Below, piece by piece: positions 53,441 through 62,231 of a stretch of 64,000 nt of DNA. Origin of the DNA: Actinomycetota bacterium (lineage in GTDB: Bacteria > Actinomycetota > Acidimicrobiia > Acidimicrobiales > JAMCPL01); NCBI GenBank assembly GCA_023379675.1, contig JAMCPL010000020.1, positions 24,850 through 88,849 of the forward strand. Reading direction: 5' to 3'. Position 1 is the first letter of the stretch, and every line of letters begins with the position of its first letter. The translations under genes were made by a program, and so were the position numbers. Under the pieces are notes generated by a model. That model saw nothing but the letters and a program-made list of their open reading frames with translations, did no database searches and had not been told where the DNA came from.

Positions 53441-56299
53441 TCAGCCACGCAGGGTGACGCCCGACTCCCGCTCAAGTATGTCGAGGCAGCGGGAACGCAC
53501 CTCCGCGATCTCGGTATCTGTAAGGGTATGATCCAGCGACGACAACCTGATCCTAAAAGTGAGGCTGCGATCCCTACCGTCACCGAATTGGTATACATCG
53601 ATGAGTTTCACGTACTCGAGGATGTCCCCTGCGGCGGTTCGCAGCAAGCGCGAAATCTTGGCAGCCGCAATCTCTCGCGGGACCGTGAAACACAGGTCGA
53701 TATCAGTCGATGGGTACCTGCTGATCGGCTTTGCCGGCTCACCCTTCGCAGGGGCTGCATCAAGCAGGAGGCCTAGGTCAAGCTGGAGCCATCCGATCCT
53801 CCGCCCATCGGGATGGATTGCTGAAATCCCTCCGGCATGAAAGTGGGCCACCACATCCGGATCCACTTCCCCCACGACTCCTATGGCGGTGCCCGGTTGC
53901 AACGCCCCGGCCCGATCCAGCGACGTTGGCGAACACTCACCAACGGCATCGCTCTGGACCGGCATCTCGCTGCTCGCGACCACCAGCCCGCTACGGCTGG
54001 GATTCAGGCCTGCAAGCGAGTACACCTCCGATGGGCCTTCTTCGTGGATGGGCAGCCCGTCAGCGTAACCCTGCTGGAAAATGTCAAACCTCTGCAAGCC
54101 AAACGTATCGCTGATCTCGGAAAGCAACTGTAACGCTTCGCGCACCCCGTCCTCCGGCCAGGCAAACAGCACGCCGCACATCTCCCGCTCGTCCAGCACC
54201 TGCGCAATAGACCTTGCAAGAGCCTTATTCACGCGGTCCGTATCGGGATACGGGAATATCCGACCAATCTCGAAAAGCCGGACAGCATCCTCACGCCTTT
54301 CGATATTATAGGCCGCAGACCGCAGCAGCCCCGGAAGAAGGCTACGCCGGAGGACTGACTCTTCTGCGTTCAGCGGATTCTCAACAGTGACATCCATCCC
54401 ACGCAAGCCGATAGCCAGGTGGCTCTCTGGATCTACAATGGTCGGGCACCACGCCTCGAATGCACCCATACCGGCGACAACCTCACGCAACAATCTCCGG
54501 CGACGATGGTAACCGGTCAGCCGTCCAACCTTGGGAGAACGCGGACGCCGGGGAACAATACTGGAATAGCCAATATGTCTGGCAACCTCCTCGGCCACAT
54601 CGGCCTCCCGGAGGACATCCGGACGGTAAGATGGGGGTGTCACCTCGATGATGTCGCCCGATGAGTCTTGGATGCCTGAGTCACCCGCTTCACCGGAACC
54701 GACCATAGCACCTGCCACGCCGCCACTTCCTGCATCAAGTACAACGCCTGCAGGCAGCTGGGTGCATCTAAATCCGATACGTTCCAGCCGATCCATGATG
54801 GCCCGTGTCGCCAGATCGATCCCGAGCAGCCCATTCAGCCTCGAAACGCTCACACTGATCGGCGCAGTACGGGGCAGATCACCCCTGGTGTCCAAGCTGC
54901 CAAGATACATCACGGGCCGTTCGGCAATGCCCACCGGCGCTTCATCATCTGGACCCTTCCCGTAGCTGGACGCCATCCCATCACCGGAAGGATCCTCGTA
55001 GGTCTTTAGCAGGATATCGTAGAAACGCCGTACTGCCCGTCCTATTGCATAGGGATCACATCCGCGCTCGAACCTCACCGATGCCTCCGAGCGAAGGGCC
55101 AGGCGCTTGGATGTACGCGATATCGCCATCGGCTGGAAGTATGCCGCTTCGAGCAATACATTGCGGGTGGATGCCGATATTTCGGTACTGGCCCCACCCA
55201 TAATGCCTGCAATACCAATGGGAATATCGTCACCATCGCATATCACGCAATCACGCAGGTCATCACCTGGACCGGTAGACCTGGCGCCCAGCACGCGTTC
55301 CACGCCATCTAGGGTGACCATCTTCTCGCCACTCCGGGACGCCCTAACCCTGATCGTATGGTCAGCCAGAAGATCCAGATCGTAAGGGTGAGTAGGCTGG
55401 CCCAATTCAAGCATTACGTAGTTCGAAGCATCGACGATGTTGTTGATCGGGCGCATGCCCGCCAGCGTAAGGCGCCGAGCAAGCCATGCAGGCGATTCTT
55501 TTACTGAAACAGCACTAAATACACTGGCGGTGAATCGCGGGCAGAGATCTATGCTATCCACCACTACGTGGGCAACGGAGCTACCGGTTGGAGTACCGCC
55601 AGGAAGGATGTCTTCAGCATAGATGTCGTGCCCCGCGACATCTGCTCCCCGGGCGCTGCCATTACCGCCGGCAGAGCTTCCCTCGCCGTCGAACCATCCG
55701 CCCCATCCGCTGCCGTCAAGCCAACGATCGTAAAGGGCAATACCCATCCTGGCGGCAAGATCACGAGCCACTCCGAATATGGACAGTGCATCAGGGCGGT
55801 TCCCTTCCAATGCAAGGTCGAATACGGTGTCCTGCTGTATTCCGATGGCTTCGGACAGCGATGTTCCTGGAATCACCGTATCCTGATTACCCAGAACCAG
55901 AAGGCCCTCCCTGTCTTCCGACAATCCGAGCTCATACGCCGAACAGAGCATGCCCCTCGATTCTACCCCCCGTATCTTCCTCGCCGCTATCTCCATGCCT
56001 ACGGGTAAGACCGTTCCAACAGGCGCCAACGCTACATGATCACCCACAGAGAAGTTCCATGCACCGCAGACAATCCGCTCCTCCCCGCGGCCTGCATCCA
56101 CGGTTATGCTCCTGACCTTTTCCGCCCCCGGTATAGGGGATATGTCAAGCACCCTCGCTACAAGCACGCCATCCAGCCCGTCTCTAATGCGATCGATGCC
56201 CTCGACCACCAAGCCGAGGTCGGAGAGGGTATCCGCAAGCAACGACACATCCGACTCGAACGGCGCAAAATCTCTGAGCCAGGACAGGGGTGCCTTCAT
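53441..56299 (-). CDS. pheT: Phenylalanyl-tRNA synthetase beta subunit PheT
   Basis: Beta subunit of the (alpha-beta)2 synthetase. The N-terminal EMAP/OB-like part (KAPLSWLRDFAPF, VLDISPIPGAEKVRSITVD-type, KIRGVESRGMLCSAYELGL), B3/4 editing region, B5 and the C-terminal ferredoxin-like anticodon domain (RYPSTDIDLCFTVPREI) are in normal order. At about 952 residues it is longer than the usual 800. The extra length includes Gly-rich inserts such as WGGWFDGEGSSAGGNGSARG and GSGGVAGAMVGSGEAGDSG. ATG 56299 (MKAPLSW) is preferred over the TTG at 56326. It follows pheS after 121 nt. Confidence 0.95.
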   Translation of the reverse strand: MKAPLSWLRDFAPFESDVSLLADTLSDLGLVVEGIDRIRDGLDGVLVARVLDISPIPGAEKVRSITVDAGRGEERIVCGAWNFSVGDHVALAPVGTVLPVGMEIAARKIRGVESRGMLCSAYELGLSEDREGLLVLGNQDTVIPGTSLSEAIGIQQDTVFDLALEGNRPDALSIFGVARDLAARMGIALYDRWLDGSGWGGWFDGEGSSAGGNGSARGADVAGHDIYAEDILPGGTPTGSSVAHVVVDSIDLCPRFTASVFSAVSVKESPAWLARRLTLAGMRPINNIVDASNYVMLELGQPTHPYDLDLLADHTIRVRASRSGEKMVTLDGVERVLGARSTGPGDDLRDCVICDGDDIPIGIAGIMGGASTEISASTRNVLLEAAYFQPMAISRTSKRLALRSEASVRFERGCDPYAIGRAVRRFYDILLKTYEDPSGDGMASSYGKGPDDEAPVGIAERPVMYLGSLDTRGDLPRTAPISVSVSRLNGLLGIDLATRAIMDRLERIGFRCTQLPAGVVLDAGSGGVAGAMVGSGEAGDSGIQDSSGDIIEVTPPSYRPDVLREADVAEEVARHIGYSSIVPRRPRSPKVGRLTGYHRRRRLLREVVAGMGAFEAWCPTIVDPESHLAIGLRGMDVTVENPLNAEESVLRRSLLPGLLRSAAYNIERREDAVRLFEIGRIFPYPDTDRVNKALARSIAQVLDEREMCGVLFAWPEDGVREALQLLSEISDTFGLQRFDIFQQGYADGLPIHEEGPSEVYSLAGLNPSRSGLVVASSEMPVQSDAVGECSPTSLDRAGALQPGTAIGVVGEVDPDVVAHFHAGGISAIHPDGRRIGWLQLDLGLLLDAAPAKGEPAKPISRYPSTDIDLCFTVPREIAAAKISRLLRTAAGDILEYVKLIDVYQFGDGRDRSLTFRIRLSSLDHTLTDTEIAEVRSRCLDILERESGVTLRG

Positions 56300-56420
56300 A
56301 AGCGATACCCCAAGACACTGCTGCAAGAACCTCCGAACATAGGCGGGTCGGCTTCCATGGGCTCTTTCGAGAGTACCTGTTGGGCAAGTGGGGTAAGAAT
56401 ACTCAATTCACCAGGCATCA

Positions 56421-57464
56421 TCAGATCTGCCTCATCCATCTATAGTCATTCTCCTGCAGCACTCTCATGTCGGGGATCTGGTAGCGCATCTGCGCGCAGC
56501 GGTCAATACCGAAACCGAATGCAAATCCACTCCACCGTTCAGTGTCTATTCCCACCGCCTCGAATACGGCCGGGTGCACCATCCCACACCCGCCCAGTTC
56601 TATCCATCCCGTATGCGAACAGGTCCTGCATCCTTCACCCCTGCATATGGCGCATGTGACCTCGAACTCAGCAGAGGGCTCTGTAAACGGAAAATATGAT
56701 GGCCTCAGCCTGGAATGCATGCCGGAACCAAAATAGGCGCCAGTAAAATCTTCGATGGTTCCTGCCAGATTTGCGAAACTTATCCCCTCATCCACCACCA
56801 GCCCCTCGATCTGGTGGAATGCAGGAAGATGCCTGGAATCGGGGGTATCCCTGCGGTAGCATCGCCCCGGCATGACCGCATAGATGGGAAGTTCTCCAGA
56901 TTCCATCACATGTATTTGTGTCGGCGAGGTGTGGGTTCTCAACAATACAGTTTCGGGATCTCCCAATCTCAGGTAAAAAGTGTCCCACATACCTCTGGCA
57001 GGATGGGCGGGAGGGATGTTCAGCGCCTCGAAGTTGTACCAATCGGTCTCCACCTCGGGTCCCTCCACCACGTCGAACCCCATTCCAACAAACACGTCTT
57101 CGAGCTCATCTCTCGTACGCTGGACAAGCTGCAGATGGCCTCGTTGCGAAGCGACAGCCTCAGTCCATTCGGTAAGATCAAGCCTGTCGGCCTCGATTCG
57201 CAATATACGTGCCTTTTCCTCGATGACCTTGCGCTGCTGGTCAACACTCTGTTCAATTTCCTTACGAGCGCCTTCTATGGCCGCGCCAAGAGACCGCCTT
57301 GCATCCTCGGCCATCTTGCCGAGAGAGGATCTGGCCATACCAAGCGCTGATCCCTTGCCAAGCAGGCTATTGCGCAATCTCGCCAGAGCGTCCAGATCCG
57401 AAACAGCGGCAATTGCCGACTGAGCCTCCTGGACGATTCTGCCCACATCCACGTTCCTCCCCAT
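56421..57464 (-). CDS. pheS: Phenylalanyl-tRNA synthetase alpha subunit PheS
   Basis: Catalytic class II synthetase subunit. Motif 2 region GRCYRRDTPDSRHLPAFHQIEGLVVD, FGSGMHSRLRPSYFPFTEPSAE and motif 3 FAFGFGIDRCAQMRYQIPDMR are present, with the N-terminal coiled coil ahead. A Cys set in CAICRGEGCRTCSHTGW is typical of many bacterial PheS. The frame opens at 57554, but ATG 57464 lies directly after the methylase stop and gives 347 residues. GTG codons just before and after are alternatives. Confidence 0.94.
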   Translation of the reverse strand: MGRNVDVGRIVQEAQSAIAAVSDLDALARLRNSLLGKGSALGMARSSLGKMAEDARRSLGAAIEGARKEIEQSVDQQRKVIEEKARILRIEADRLDLTEWTEAVASQRGHLQLVQRTRDELEDVFVGMGFDVVEGPEVETDWYNFEALNIPPAHPARGMWDTFYLRLGDPETVLLRTHTSPTQIHVMESGELPIYAVMPGRCYRRDTPDSRHLPAFHQIEGLVVDEGISFANLAGTIEDFTGAYFGSGMHSRLRPSYFPFTEPSAEFEVTCAICRGEGCRTCSHTGWIELGGCGMVHPAVFEAVGIDTERWSGFAFGFGIDRCAQMRYQIPDMRVLQENDYRWMRQI

Positions 57465-57465
57465 G

Positions 57466-58335
57466 TCAATTTCCACTGCTGGGTGCTCCACTACTACATG
57501 CTCCACGCTGCCGGACGGCCTCAAAGCACAAAACTGCGCATGCAGTCGCCACATTCAACGACTCAACCTCATTTGCAAGTGGTACGGTCACCATGGCATC
57601 CATATGACGAGCTATGTTACCAGGTAATCCGCTGCCCTCATTTCCCAGTACCAGCGCAAAGGGACCCTCAAAGGAATACTCGGTATGTGGAACACCTCCA
57701 GTTGCAATCGTTCCGACCACGACCGTACCATCTCTCCGGAATCGTTCCATGACTTCCATCGCGTCCGCCTCCACAACCGGCATGCCGAACACGCTTCCTG
57801 CAGAAGATCTGACAGCCTTCGTCGAATATGGATCTGCGCAGCCCGGTGCAACCACGACTGCACCCGCACCCGCGGCCATGGCTACCCGTATTACGGAACC
57901 CATGTTCCCGGGATCTCTGACATCCACGCACACTATCGAGAATGTAACACCATCCAATGCGGCCATGGATGGTTCCGGTCGCGACACAAGGGCAAGTACC
58001 GGCTGCGGCGTCATGGTATCAGAGACACGTTTCCACGCCGGTTCCGACAGCACGCACACCGGTATGCTCCTGGCGGCGGCCATACCGGCCAGCCTGAGAG
58101 CAGATGGATCCTCCACGGCATTTTCGTGGAAGTAAAGACCTGTTACCACTACAGGGGAGTCGAAAGCAAGCTCCACCAGTTTCCACCCTTCGGCCACAAA
58201 AAGACCATGCTCCTTGCGCGCACTTGCACTCTTCGACAGATCTCTGAGCCTGTGAACAGTCCGGTTCCTCGGCGACAAAGGTTGGGCAACCCGCTCAGTC
58301 TCCATAGCGCCCGTTCCGGCCAGTGGCATACTCAT
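57466..58335 (-). CDS. SpoU/TrmH-family RNA 2'-O-ribose methyltransferase
   Basis: SPOUT methylase with an N-terminal L30e-like substrate domain and the SpoU knot: VDVRDPGNMGSVIRVAMAAGA, FALVLGNEGSGL and EVESLNVATACAVLCFE. The length of 289 suits the 23S rRNA (RlmB-like) or tRNA (TrmH-like) groups. The target cannot be decided. It is located between rplT and pheS, as in many actinobacterial genomes. Residues 1-30 and the Ser/Gly tail are unconserved, and the tail runs up to the pheS start. Confidence 0.9.
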   Translation of the reverse strand: MSMPLAGTGAMETERVAQPLSPRNRTVHRLRDLSKSASARKEHGLFVAEGWKLVELAFDSPVVVTGLYFHENAVEDPSALRLAGMAAARSIPVCVLSEPAWKRVSDTMTPQPVLALVSRPEPSMAALDGVTFSIVCVDVRDPGNMGSVIRVAMAAGAGAVVVAPGCADPYSTKAVRSSAGSVFGMPVVEADAMEVMERFRRDGTVVVGTIATGGVPHTEYSFEGPFALVLGNEGSGLPGNIARHMDAMVTVPLANEVESLNVATACAVLCFEAVRQRGACSSGAPSSGN

Positions 58336-58363
58336 GCGACTCTCCGCTCACAAAAGCACAGCC

Positions 58364-58462
58364 GACGGCTAAACGGTTGCCGGTGACGACCGTGGCAACC
58401 GAGAATACGACAACGAGCGCTTGCAAGGTATGCTCGACAGCTAAACAGTTACGGGTAACGAC
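58364..58462. repeat. Imperfect 27-bp direct repeat and hairpin between rplT and the methylase
   Basis: Copies at 58364-58390 and 58436-58462 differ at 5 of 27 positions and start 72 nt apart. The first contains CGGTTGCC (58374-58381), which pairs perfectly with GGCAACCG at 58394-58401 across a 12-nt loop. The second contains GTTACGGGTAAC, a short palindrome. The stems could attenuate or terminate transcription after rplT. Confidence 0.5.
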
Positions 58463-58486
58463 AGCGTAGAAGTGCAAGCTCCGATA

Positions 58487-58849
58487 TCAGGTCGAGGACG
58501 GTCCAGACTTCACTATATCGATCAGTTTGCTGAAGGTCTCGCCATCCCTTACTGCAATGTCTGCAAGGGATCTCCTGTCGAGATCAATGCCGGCCCTGCT
58601 CAAGCCTGAAATGAACCTACTGTACGACAATCCGTGCTCCCGCGAAGCTGCGTTGATTCTCTGTATCCACAACTTGCGGAAGTCGCCTTTCCTGGCTCGC
58701 CTGTCCCTGTAGGCATACTGGCCAGCATGCATGACCGCTTCATTTGCCGACTTGAAGGTACGGCTACGCTCGCCATAGTAACCTTTAGCCTGTTCCAGTA
58801 TTGCGCGATGGTGCTTCCTCCCATGTACTCCACGCTTTACCCTTGCCAT
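58487..58849 (-). CDS. rplT: 50S ribosomal protein L20
   Basis: A 120-residue protein beginning [30 protein letters not shown] with [39 protein letters not shown] blocks, standard L20. It follows rpmI in the infC-rpmI-rplT order and could repress that operon as in other bacteria. No leader target site was identified here. Confidence 0.97.
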   Translation of the reverse strand: MARVKRGVHGRKHHRAILEQAKGYYGERSRTFKSANEAVMHAGQYAYRDRRARKGDFRKLWIQRINAASREHGLSYSRFISGLSRAGIDLDRRSLADIAVRDGETFSKLIDIVKSGPSST

Positions 58850-58965
58850 CTGTGGTTTTCCTCCTAGCTTGCGAGCCCGTCACCGCGGGCCCACTCATCC
58901 TCGAAGTCATCTTCGATACAACACACCATTAAAACTACTTACGACATTCCCGCCGCGCGCACGAG

Positions 58966-59160
58966 CTAAAGCCCGAGCAGGCGCCTGGCTTCCCTCCGGT
59001 CGCCGCTGGACAATTCCGACTCATGTCCCAGCCGCCTCAACCTCTTCGAATTTTTCTTCGCCAGGAGATGCGAACGCATGGCATGCCTGCGCATGAGCTT
59101 GCCGCTTCCTGTGACTCTGAAGCGTGCCGCCGCTCCGCTATGGGTCTTCATCTTGGGCAT
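58966..59160 (-). CDS. rpmI: 50S ribosomal protein L35
   Basis: A 64-residue L35: [20 protein letters not shown], then [36 protein letters not shown] precedes the ATG. It lies between infC and rplT. Confidence 0.97.
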   Translation of the reverse strand: MPKMKTHSGAAARFRVTGSGKLMRRHAMRSHLLAKKNSKRLRRLGHESELSSGDRREARRLLGL

Positions 59161-59200
59161 ACCTGTAATTTCCTTTCAACTCCTCTGAACAATATAGCAC

Positions 59201-59911
59201 TCATAGGCCAAGTGAAATCTCGACATCCCCGACACCCCCTACTTGCCTGCCATCGTCTTTCACTTGCGTCCCGCCGCCAGCCGTGACGGCCTCGCCAACT
59301 TGGAGACGCTTGCCATTGCTGCGAGCTGTATCTTCAACCTCCGCTATACCTGCATCACCCTCGACTGAATTGGATGCATGCTTCCGCTGCCTATCCGGTG
59401 CGAGAATCATCACCATATTCTTGCCATCCAGCTTGGCCTCGTTCTCCACCTTGCCAATCGACGCCACCCGTTCAAGAACGCCGTCCAGTATCTTCTTGCC
59501 AAGTTCCGGATACACCACCTCCCGGCCTCTGAACATAATGGTCACCTTGACCTTGTGACCTTCCAGCAGGAACTTCTCAACCTGCCTGGTCTTGGTATCG
59601 AAGTCGCCCGAACCAATTTTCGGCCGGTACTTCATCTCTTTGAGGATAGTACTCGATCCCTTGCGCTTTGTCTCGCGCGCCTTCTGCTCAGTGTCAAACT
59701 TGTACTTACCGTAATCCATGAGCCGGCAAACCGGAGGGTCGGCCAGAGGAGCCACCTCCACGAGATCCAGATCGTACCTTCTTGCCATGGACATTGCCTC
59801 AGCAGTAGACTTGATTCCAAGCTGTTTTCCATCCGCACCGACAAGGCGGACCTGGCGCACCTTGATGTCTTGGTTGACTCTTACGCCATTCTCTTTTGTG
59901 GTAGTCGCTAT
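59201..59911 (-). CDS. infC: Translation initiation factor IF-3, apparent ATA start
   Basis: IF-3 with the N-domain VRQVRLVGADGKQLGIKS and LVEVAPLADPPVCRLMDYGKYK, then the C-domain KEMKYRPKIGSGDFDTK and VKVTIMFRGREVVYPELG. The open frame from GTG 59860 would cut off conserved N-terminal residues. In frame upstream, ATA at 59911 lies 7 nt after AAGGAG and adds TTTKENGVRVNQDIK, which matches the IF-3 N-terminus, so an ATA start is proposed (236 residues). IF-3 genes elsewhere use rare starts such as AUU for autoregulation. The last roughly 60 residues are low-complexity and unconserved. Confidence 0.94.
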   Translation of the reverse strand: MATTTKENGVRVNQDIKVRQVRLVGADGKQLGIKSTAEAMSMARRYDLDLVEVAPLADPPVCRLMDYGKYKFDTEQKARETKRKGSSTILKEMKYRPKIGSGDFDTKTRQVEKFLLEGHKVKVTIMFRGREVVYPELGKKILDGVLERVASIGKVENEAKLDGKNMVMILAPDRQRKHASNSVEGDAGIAEVEDTARSNGKRLQVGEAVTAGGGTQVKDDGRQVGGVGDVEISLGL

Positions 59912-59999
59912 TGACAGTCTCCTTAATCCCTGATTCGCTGCAAGTGTCTCAATTGTTTCATTTCAATCCATACCCACCCTTGCGAGTGGATAGGACAAT

Positions 60000-60028
60000 C
60001 TTATACAACACATCTCCGTAGAGTACAA
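60000..60028 (-). promoter_or_regulatory. Promoter of the infC-rpmI-rplT operon
   Basis: TTGTAC (60028-60023) and TATAAG (60005-60000) are 17 nt apart on the minus strand. The implied leader to the infC start is about 80 nt and carries the AAGGAG site. Confidence 0.55.
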
Positions 60029-60114
60029 CCTCAACATCACCTTACGGTACTTTTCCGTACAGTGCAGAGCATCCACTGTTATCTACGGCGCTTTTCCCGG
60101 CCTTTACAAGATAC

Positions 60115-60120
60115 TACACT
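60115..60120 (+). promoter_or_regulatory. -10 box of the DUF1844-like gene (leaderless)
   Basis: TACACT on the plus strand ends 7 nt before ATG 60128. The -35 is weak. It is divergent from the infC promoter. Confidence 0.5.
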
Positions 60121-60127
60121 AGCAGAT

Positions 60128-60652
60128 ATGAGTACACTATGGACACCCGAAGGAGAATGGCCGGTGGGCAACCCCAGCTCTGCACAGCCCGATACACAGC
60201 CCGATACACAGCGATCATCGCGCGCCCGTAATGACTCGACACAGGAGGTATCGCCAGATCGGGCACAGCCCCACAAGCAAACTGCCACCAGTGAATCCCG
60301 TGCAGCTTCGACAACCACCAGCGCTCACACGCAATCCGCCTCCTCCGCGGACGCCCCGGAACAGGTGGATGCTGAAATGGAACGGCTCCGTCACGAGCTG
60401 GCAAATACGCCCGCCGAGGTTGTCGTCTCCAACCACGCTTATGGATTGTTCGAACTCGCCGCCGTATATCTCTCCGAGAAGCCGCCAAAGTTGCCCCAGG
60501 CACAGCTGGCCATTGATGCTCTAGGCGGCCTTGTAGCTGGAGTAAAGGGTAGGCTTGGAGATTCGGAAAAGACCATAGACGATGCTCTGGCTCAGATAAG
60601 GCTCGCTTACCTCCAGATATCCAAGTCACAACCGGCCAATGACGGCACCTGA
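60128..60652 (+). CDS. DUF1844-like protein
   Basis: A 174-residue soluble protein. The first 80 residues are Ser/Thr/Gln/Ala-rich and unconserved. The C-terminal part (AEVVVSNHAYGLFELAAVYLSEKPPKLPQAQLAIDALGGLV...) is helical and matches what I recall of DUF1844 proteins, which neighbour infC in many Actinobacteria. The function is unknown. The frame opens at 60062, but ATG 60128 is 7 nt after a TACACT box and starts with MSTLWTPEGEWPVG. Confidence 0.75.
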   Translation: MSTLWTPEGEWPVGNPSSAQPDTQPDTQRSSRARNDSTQEVSPDRAQPHKQTATSESRAASTTTSAHTQSASSADAPEQVDAEMERLRHELANTPAEVVVSNHAYGLFELAAVYLSEKPPKLPQAQLAIDALGGLVAGVKGRLGDSEKTIDDALAQIRLAYLQISKSQPANDGT

Positions 60653-60778
60653 ACTATTCCAGTCAATTGAATTGCTCCGGCCTGCTAACCTACTCCGGCC
60701 TATTGAATTGCTCTTGCCCGCTGGACGGGCACGGCGCTGCCAGGCAGGAATTACCATCAGTATCGTGACTTCAGAACC

Positions 60779-62068
60779 ATGAATCTTTCTCACGACCTTA
60801 AATATCGCGGGCTCATATACCAGGTGACGTCCACATACCTGCTTGACATGCTGGACGAGTCTGGCTCACCGAGTAGCCGGGAACTTACCTGCTACGCGGG
60901 ATTCGATCCCACTGCAGCCAGCCTCCACCTCGGTAACCTCATGCAAATCCAACTCCTGCGAAGGCTGCAACTGGCTGGCATCCGCGTAATTGCACTGGCG
61001 GGGGGAGGAACCGGACTTATAGGTGACCCATCTGGAAAGGCATCCGAGCGACCCATGATGAGCCTGGATGCGCACCGGGCCAATCTCGAACGCATCACCC
61101 TGCAGCTGGGCAACCTGCTTGATCTCTCCAGGGGAACCGCTACGGTACTGGACAACTCCGAATGGTTGGTCCCCCTGAAGCTGGTGGACTTCCTGCGAGA
61201 CATCGGTAAACACTTTACGGTTAGCCAGATGACAGCCAAGGAGTCAGTAAAGAGCCGGCTGGGCAGGCCCGATCGGGGAATGTCGTTTACAGAGTTCGCC
61301 TACATGCTGCTACAGGCATATGACTTTCTGCATCTGTTCGACAATTACAATTGCCGTCTCCAAACTGGAGCCAGCGATCAATGGGGGAATATCACGATGG
61401 GTGTAGAGTTGATCGGCAGGGTACGTAAAACCACGGCATACGGCTTGACCACTCCCCTCCTACTCCGAGCGGATGGCTCGAAATTCGGCAAGACTGAAGA
61501 TGGGACGATATGGTTGGACCCAGCACTCACCAGCCCATACCAGATGTACCAGTACCTTGTAAGGGTGGAAGATGCCGAAGTTGTGTCATACCTGAAGCTC
61601 CTCACATTCCTAACGCATGAAGATATAGATACCCTCGAGGAAGCCATCAAATCAAGACCTGAGAAAAGAGAGGCCCAGACGGTGCTCGCCCGGGAGATAT
61701 GCACAATCGTGCATGGAGAAGATCAGGCTCACCGCGCTGAGTTTGCGTCGAGCGCCATCTTCAGCGAAAATGTACGTGCTCTTGACGAGCATACTTTCAC
61801 CGAGGTGTTCGCGGATACCCCTCACACCACTGTCTCCAGAGCGGCTTTGGGTGGTAATGGATACGACATAGTGGATGCGCTGGTAATTACGGGACTCGTA
61901 CCCTCGAAAGGCAGGGCGCGTGCGAACCTGGAACAAGGTGGTGTATATCTCAACAATAAACGCCTGGGCACTCCCGGTGGTTCGATCACCGAAAATGACC
62001 TCATCCACGGTAAGTTCGCCCTCGTGAGGCGTGGAAAGAAGGATTACCACATACTGGAGTTCCTGTGA
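60779..62068 (+). CDS. tyrS: Tyrosyl-tRNA synthetase TyrS
   Basis: Class I synthetase. The HIGH-type motif is in DPTAASLHLGNL, with AGGGTGLIGDPSGK after it. The tyrosine-binding block YNCRLQTGASDQWGNITMG follows, and the KMSKS-type loop is GSKFGKTEDG. The C-terminal S4 RNA-binding domain ends the protein (SKGRARANLEQGGVYLNNKRL). The length of 429 is standard. A TATCGT box lies 12 nt before the ATG, which gives a short leader at most. Confidence 0.96.
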   Translation: MNLSHDLKYRGLIYQVTSTYLLDMLDESGSPSSRELTCYAGFDPTAASLHLGNLMQIQLLRRLQLAGIRVIALAGGGTGLIGDPSGKASERPMMSLDAHRANLERITLQLGNLLDLSRGTATVLDNSEWLVPLKLVDFLRDIGKHFTVSQMTAKESVKSRLGRPDRGMSFTEFAYMLLQAYDFLHLFDNYNCRLQTGASDQWGNITMGVELIGRVRKTTAYGLTTPLLLRADGSKFGKTEDGTIWLDPALTSPYQMYQYLVRVEDAEVVSYLKLLTFLTHEDIDTLEEAIKSRPEKREAQTVLAREICTIVHGEDQAHRAEFASSAIFSENVRALDEHTFTEVFADTPHTTVSRAALGGNGYDIVDALVITGLVPSKGRARANLEQGGVYLNNKRLGTPGGSITENDLIHGKFALVRRGKKDYHILEFL

Positions 62069-62069
62069 A

Positions 62070-62165
62070 ATGTCACTAACCCTGATCGAATATATCGCTT
62101 CAATGTCCATCGTGGTCGCAGCGCTTGGAATAGCATTCCTCGTGATATTCTGGCACCACGGCTGA
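62070..62165 (+). CDS. Small hydrophobic peptide (31 residues) behind tyrS
   Basis: An open frame reading MSLTLIEYIASMSIVVAALG and ending VIFWHHG. Nearly the whole peptide is one transmembrane helix followed by Trp-His-His-Gly. It starts 1 nt after the tyrS stop (TGAAATG), so it would be coupled to tyrS translation, and it closes before the convergent ald gene. I recognise no family. The spacing and clean hydrophobic helix favour a real small membrane protein, but 31 residues can occur by chance. Confidence 0.5.
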   Translation: MSLTLIEYIASMSIVVAALGIAFLVIFWHHG

Positions 62166-62231
62166 GACGGATCAAAGCACCTCCTGGATGCCAATATATC
62201 GTATTATAACTGTATTTGCCGGTTAGGGTGG

